A stretch of DNA of 25,357 bases. Origin: a virus. The notes under the pieces are model-generated. The model worked only from the letters and a program-made list of their open reading frames with translations. It was not told the origin of the DNA and ran no database searches. The stretch spans positions 1 through 25,357 of the IMG/VR virus record IMGVR_UViG_3300042881_002013; one strand, 5' to 3'. Position numbers and translations under genes: made by a program. This document shows, one piece after another, positions 23,101-25,357 of the stretch; positions within the stretch are counted from its first letter, which is position 1; every line of letters begins with the position of its first letter.

Positions 23101-23581
23101 AAATCCACAAAAACAACCTGAAGAGATTAAAACAGATCCAAATCAAATATCAAGTGATCAAGCTAAAAAAGAACTTCAAGCTACACCAGGTGATTATTCA
23201 GCAGACTTTAAAGTTAAAAATTCTTATCAACTTGATCCACAAGGTACTATTAATACAGTAAATGCAGCTGTAACTGGAGTAGCAGGTATGATTGATAGAT
23301 TTAAAAACAAAAAGAGAAATGCTAAGATGTATGAAAATCTTACAGCTGATAATCTTTATGCTTCTGATCCGAGTAGAGACCGTGGAGACTATGACACTAA
23401 CACAGGACTTTATAGACCAGATCAACAAGGAGCTGTTCATACAAGTAGATCTGCACAATATGGTGGTTCATTATATCAAGATGGTGGTTTCTATGATGAA
23501 GAAGATGATGATGTAGCATATATGACTGAAGATCAAATTAAACAATTCTTAGCCAATGGCGGAGAAATAGAATATTTATAA
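20132..23581 (+). CDS. Large low-complexity Gly-Gly-motif virion protein, possible ejected cargo
   Basis: 1149 residues, with no enzyme domain recognised. In order: a basic start (KKKVRIYRAPDGQGAVLNKT); a very acidic stretch at about 105-165 (EEEEEADEDSESE, DYDDDD); a Gln/Met-rich segment near 315-345 (MMQQQQMMQQQYPMQQP); a calcium-loop-like DKDNNGIPDSIQ at 458-469; Asn/Thr-rich spacers; and a basic segment KTKRKIKRAERKTAREIARG. A module IDVxxTGxFGRPKxxTxxF occurs twice, near residues 367 and 838. Fourteen Gly-Gly motifs are spread along the chain (QEGGM, QFGGV, QMGGE, VYGGN, AMGGL and others). It ends MTEDQIKQFLANGGEIEYL, like the lysozyme gene before it. Unfolded, charged and encoded after the tail nozzle, it could be a protein packaged in the head and ejected with DNA; that is inference. 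Confidence 0.6.
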   Translation: MKKKVRIYRAPDGQGAVLNKTAKFLRKAQEGGMPDPSAIGYPGAQQEQGQISEDQIAQSIIADISNGRPKEETVVRLVQVLGQDPMVASQYYDQIYASLESRNEEEEEEADEDSESEPVKEEIALNEVQEEIDEDFYGDDTNNDIANDIAAEDFEDYDDDDQVASDIIMQFGGVSPVIVPIRQEGGESYPIQFPGIEAYLPSNMAEMLSGEVDPLTGQAWSPQAEEQAAVAPDDEVQTEFRNGGQYKKNKRSYVNSVMKLVKKQMGGEDKEEEEIKKSDTDPRGEDLRKQRLNAFLGVVKKESSLAKAKEQAEQQFDQMMQQQQMMQQQYPMQQPMEPPMAQFGMQMRRGLFGRPRMPRGFGYGMPISKIDVRRTGIFGRPKEYTMEFGMPGNMSGFALPGYGPGFYGYGQTTTIKKGKSKGRIITETVASTVNNKSIKEVADKTNSNAANTSAQNWDKDNNGIPDSIQAKQLEASPNTTTTTSWITDPIGTAINASKSAANNVQSSNPSTPGTTANNIQVNTAESNKRKSVKVNNEATDAVVNNSNAKRNATKQAQVVGASIAPDISTYSKKQKVKKDKWGRPEGSKWYGFDPVKKKYVQGSKSKNLINLNPITIRPFSAKDVVPFGYQEGGLIDSPMPDQFGNLQQFVYGGNDEYITQADIDDVYSKDTSDPYFAMGGLTTYKTKGEVNENQCLPGATNCFPSKEQRKANEETQKKEEAQQNDPFEIYRKKVGDYYKMSLRDDLSAKELFEMGQKAGIGFGDDKKTTTTTTKKKTITPQFNPYANVGYGGYNVFGNLFPANIASYQGSWAKMKRGPYNKATGEMLQGYGFGPNTQIKSIDVTKTGLFGRPKKFTVNFTNPEMDPRKQNLITLPEQNKDAESKSEKQSSVYSNTEGLKGKTKRKIKRAERKTAREIARGEEKQYGGDLSSFTGAMQQFPNGGSPVTFTNNPALAGMSNVDMISLNEGIPGLKQSSFWGDQASFNAPAPVNPQKQPEEIKTDPNQISSDQAKKELQATPGDYSADFKVKNSYQLDPQGTINTVNAAVTGVAGMIDRFKNKKRNAKMYENLTADNLYASDPSRDRGDYDTNTGLYRPDQQGAVHTSRSAQYGGSLYQDGGFYDEEDDDVAYMTEDQIKQFLANGGEIEYL

Positions 23582-23590
23582 TTTTACATT

Positions 23591-25357
23591 ATGTTTTACA
23601 AAGTAAGAATTAAAAAACAACCTAAAGCCAGAACTGGATATCAAGTTCAAGGAGGTTTAGTTAATGATGTACCTGCAATGGGGGGTAGAGATTATAATGC
23701 TTATATTGGGGCTCCTGATATGAAAGTAAATAGAACTCTCACAGCTGTACCTAGAGAAGTAGCTAATCTTGAAGCGGAAGGTGGAGAAACAGTAATGGGT
23801 AACATTGATGGTAGTAATATTCCATCTTTCTATACTATAAAAGGACCAAGACACTCTAGTGGTGGAGTTCCTTTAAATCTTCCAGATGATAGTTTTATAT
23901 TTAGTGATACTAAATCTATGAAGATTACAGATCCTACATTAATAAAAATGTTTGGTTTGTCTACTAAAAAAGGTGGTTATACTCCAGCAGAAATGTCAAA
24001 AAAATATGACATTAATAAATATAGACAAACACTTCAGGATCCGGATACTGATAAAATAGCTAGAAAAACAGCAGAGATAATGATTAAAAATGCTGTAATG
24101 AAACTAGGTGCTTTAGCTTTAGCTCAAGAAGGTAAGAAAGGATTTCCTCAAGGTATTCCAGAAATTGCTAAACCTTATATGGAAGCAAATAAAATTGCTG
24201 AAGAAGATTTAGTGCCAAAACAAGAAATTCCACAACAAAGAAAACCGGAAGATCAAATGTCTCAAGGTGAAGAAGGTGTAGGACCAGAGCAGGAAATGCC
24301 AATGAATATGCCTGATGGTTCACCTATTGCCATGCCAGAAGAAATGCCACAAGCTAGTCCTGAAGAAATGATGCAGGCACCAATGGCCCAATATGGTATG
24401 TCTATGGGTGGGTATGATTTACCTTGGGCAAGTGCAATACCAATGGCTCAAGGTGGTATGGAAATTAATGTAATTGATAGAGAAGGGAATCAAGTATTAC
24501 CTACAGATAACTATATGCCGCCAAGTGTTCCTACAAAACCAGATCTTAGTAATTGGGATTCTATGGAAGAGCTTGAAAAGTTTAATATAATACATAGAAT
24601 GAAAGCTACTCCTCAGATGTTTACACCTGAAGAGCTAGAAATGTATAGTCCTTCTAATGAAATTCCTGCAGATGTAATTGAAAGAATGCAAAGCTTAAGT
24701 ACAGATCCTATACCAGCAATACCTGATAATGCTTATGGTGGTTTGTATAGATTTATTGGCGGTGGTGTTCCTACATATCAAGGTGGTGGTGGAAAAACAA
24801 GATCAAAAACTAAAGAAGAATTAGAAAAAGAAGTTGCAGCAAATAAAGTAAAACCACAGAAAACTAAAACACTTCCAGATGGAACAATTGAAATTACCAG
24901 AGCTGATGGTACAAAAGTTTATGCTAAAGGTAGTGTAAGTGAAAAAGAAGATCTTAGTGGTGTCAAACCTAAAAAAGTTACTCAGTTTGCTACAGATCAA
25001 GTAAAGTATAAAAAAGGTATTTGTGCAAGAATAAAAAGAGAAGGTGTAAGTTTAGAACGTGCTCAGGCATTAGGCTGGTTTCATCCATCACAAAAAGCAA
25101 ATTTTGCAGGATGTGTTGATCAATCAAAGGTAAATGCTAAAACAGATACAACAGAGCTTTTTGAACTTGAAGAAGAACAAAAAACACCAGAACCTACACC
25201 AGAACCTACACCAGAACCTACACCAGAAGCAACACCAGAAGCAACACCAGAAGCAACACCAGAAACTAAAAAGAAATGTGAATGTAAAGATCCTAAAACA
25301 GGTGAAACTAAAACATTTGAGATAAATAAAGATGAAGAGTGTGTATGTGATGAGGAA
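23591..25357 (+). CDS. Gly-Gly-motif virion-type protein, truncated by window end
   Basis: Open from ATG 23591 to the last base, 589 complete codons with no stop. The N-terminal part has a recognisable, probably folded domain: AVPREVANLEAEGGETVMG, GPRHSSGGVPLNLPDDSFIF (from residue 85), and a helical stretch KIARKTAEIMIKNAVMKLGA. Pro/Met/Gln-rich spacers follow. Ten Gly-Gly motifs are visible (VQGGL, AMGGR, KKGGY, AQGGM, AYGGL and others). A Cys-bounded module at C478-C508 (ICARIKREGVSLERAQ, GWFHPSQKANFAGC) resembles in layout the C-terminus of the protein at 162. A TPEP/TPEA repeat (from residue 532) leads to a Cys-rich end (KKCECKDPKTGE, CVCDEE). It starts nine bases after the preceding gene. 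Likely a structural or ejected virion protein; no catalytic motif was seen. Confidence 0.65.
   Translation, partial: MFYKVRIKKQPKARTGYQVQGGLVNDVPAMGGRDYNAYIGAPDMKVNRTLTAVPREVANLEAEGGETVMGNIDGSNIPSFYTIKGPRHSSGGVPLNLPDDSFIFSDTKSMKITDPTLIKMFGLSTKKGGYTPAEMSKKYDINKYRQTLQDPDTDKIARKTAEIMIKNAVMKLGALALAQEGKKGFPQGIPEIAKPYMEANKIAEEDLVPKQEIPQQRKPEDQMSQGEEGVGPEQEMPMNMPDGSPIAMPEEMPQASPEEMMQAPMAQYGMSMGGYDLPWASAIPMAQGGMEINVIDREGNQVLPTDNYMPPSVPTKPDLSNWDSMEELEKFNIIHRMKATPQMFTPEELEMYSPSNEIPADVIERMQSLSTDPIPAIPDNAYGGLYRFIGGGVPTYQGGGGKTRSKTKEELEKEVAANKVKPQKTKTLPDGTIEITRADGTKVYAKGSVSEKEDLSGVKPKKVTQFATDQVKYKKGICARIKREGVSLERAQALGWFHPSQKANFAGCVDQSKVNAKTDTTELFELEEEQKTPEPTPEPTPEPTPEATPEATPEATPETKKKCECKDPKTGETKTFEINKDEECVCDEE
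25184..25267 (+). repeat. 12-base tandem repeat encoding TPEP/TPEA
   Basis: Seven in-frame units: three ACACCAGAACCT, three ACACCAGAAGCA, one ACACCAGAAACT. They encode (TPEP)3(TPEA)3TPET, an extended, negatively charged linker between the Cys-bounded module and the Cys-rich tail. The near identity of units suggests recent expansion and probable length variation between strains. Confidence 0.9.

Noticed and set aside
23292-23516. + strand open frame 23292-23516 as a separate gene
   Set aside because: It lies in another frame fully inside the 1149-residue gene, whose frame there encodes GG motifs and the C-terminal tag.
25134-25325. + strand open frame 25134-25325 rich in His/Gln/Lys
   Set aside because: It is an out-of-frame reading of the TPEP/TPEA repeat inside the gene starting at 23591.

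Overview
The window is a block of late (virion) genes from a tailed bacteriophage. All supported genes lie on the + strand, tightly packed, often with TAATG or ATGA stop/start overlaps. The base composition is strongly AT-rich (about 30% GC by eye). Stops are mostly TAA with a few TAG and one TGA, so the standard genetic code fits. Start codons follow A-rich leaders without Shine-Dalgarno sequences, which is typical of Bacteroidota hosts. The order IHF/HU-like protein, two ring/adaptor-type proteins, giant P22-gp10/muzzle-like tail protein resembles the tail module of crAss-like phages (Crassvirales). I consider a crAss-like or closely related environmental Bacteroidota podovirus the most likely source, but portal, terminase, polymerase and a certain capsid gene are not in view.

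Layout. (1) 1-2217: a run of small, lysine-rich proteins with recurrent Gly-Gly motifs, interrupted by an HNH homing-type endonuclease. (2) 2237-3393: a probable head-tail adaptor and a ferritin/Dps-like protein whose ferroxidase residues have exact Dps spacing. (3) 3423-4804: a self-contained transcription unit (promoter-like motif, one gene with high-expression codon bias, strong terminator) for an abundant virion protein, either major capsid or major tail. (4) 4816-10814: a cysteine-rich tail-fibre/adhesin region with repeated modules, FISUMP-type sequences and a fibre whose C-terminus carries what looks like the variable region of a diversity-generating retroelement (DGR); a terminator follows. 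(5) 10946-18727: IHF-like protein, two ring/adaptor proteins and the 1832-residue muzzle-like protein. (6) 18727-25357: a virion lysozyme followed by two long low-complexity Gly-Gly-rich proteins, the last running off the window; these are candidate packaged/ejected (cargo) proteins.

Regulation. The core TAGTATATT occurs just upstream of four genes (3459, 8061, 10946, 20132), in the few intergenic gaps long enough to hold a signal. Two strong hairpin terminators (4771, 10866) and one weak one (20071) divide the block into transcription units.

Most interesting: the DGR-type variable region without a visible reverse transcriptase, the Dps-like protein inside a structural cluster, the Gly-Gly motif shared by at least six proteins, and a similar C-terminal tag on two of them. 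No tRNA, rRNA, CRISPR array, IS element or integrase was seen. No gene-free stretch exceeds 300 bases; the longest is 131 bases (10815-10945).
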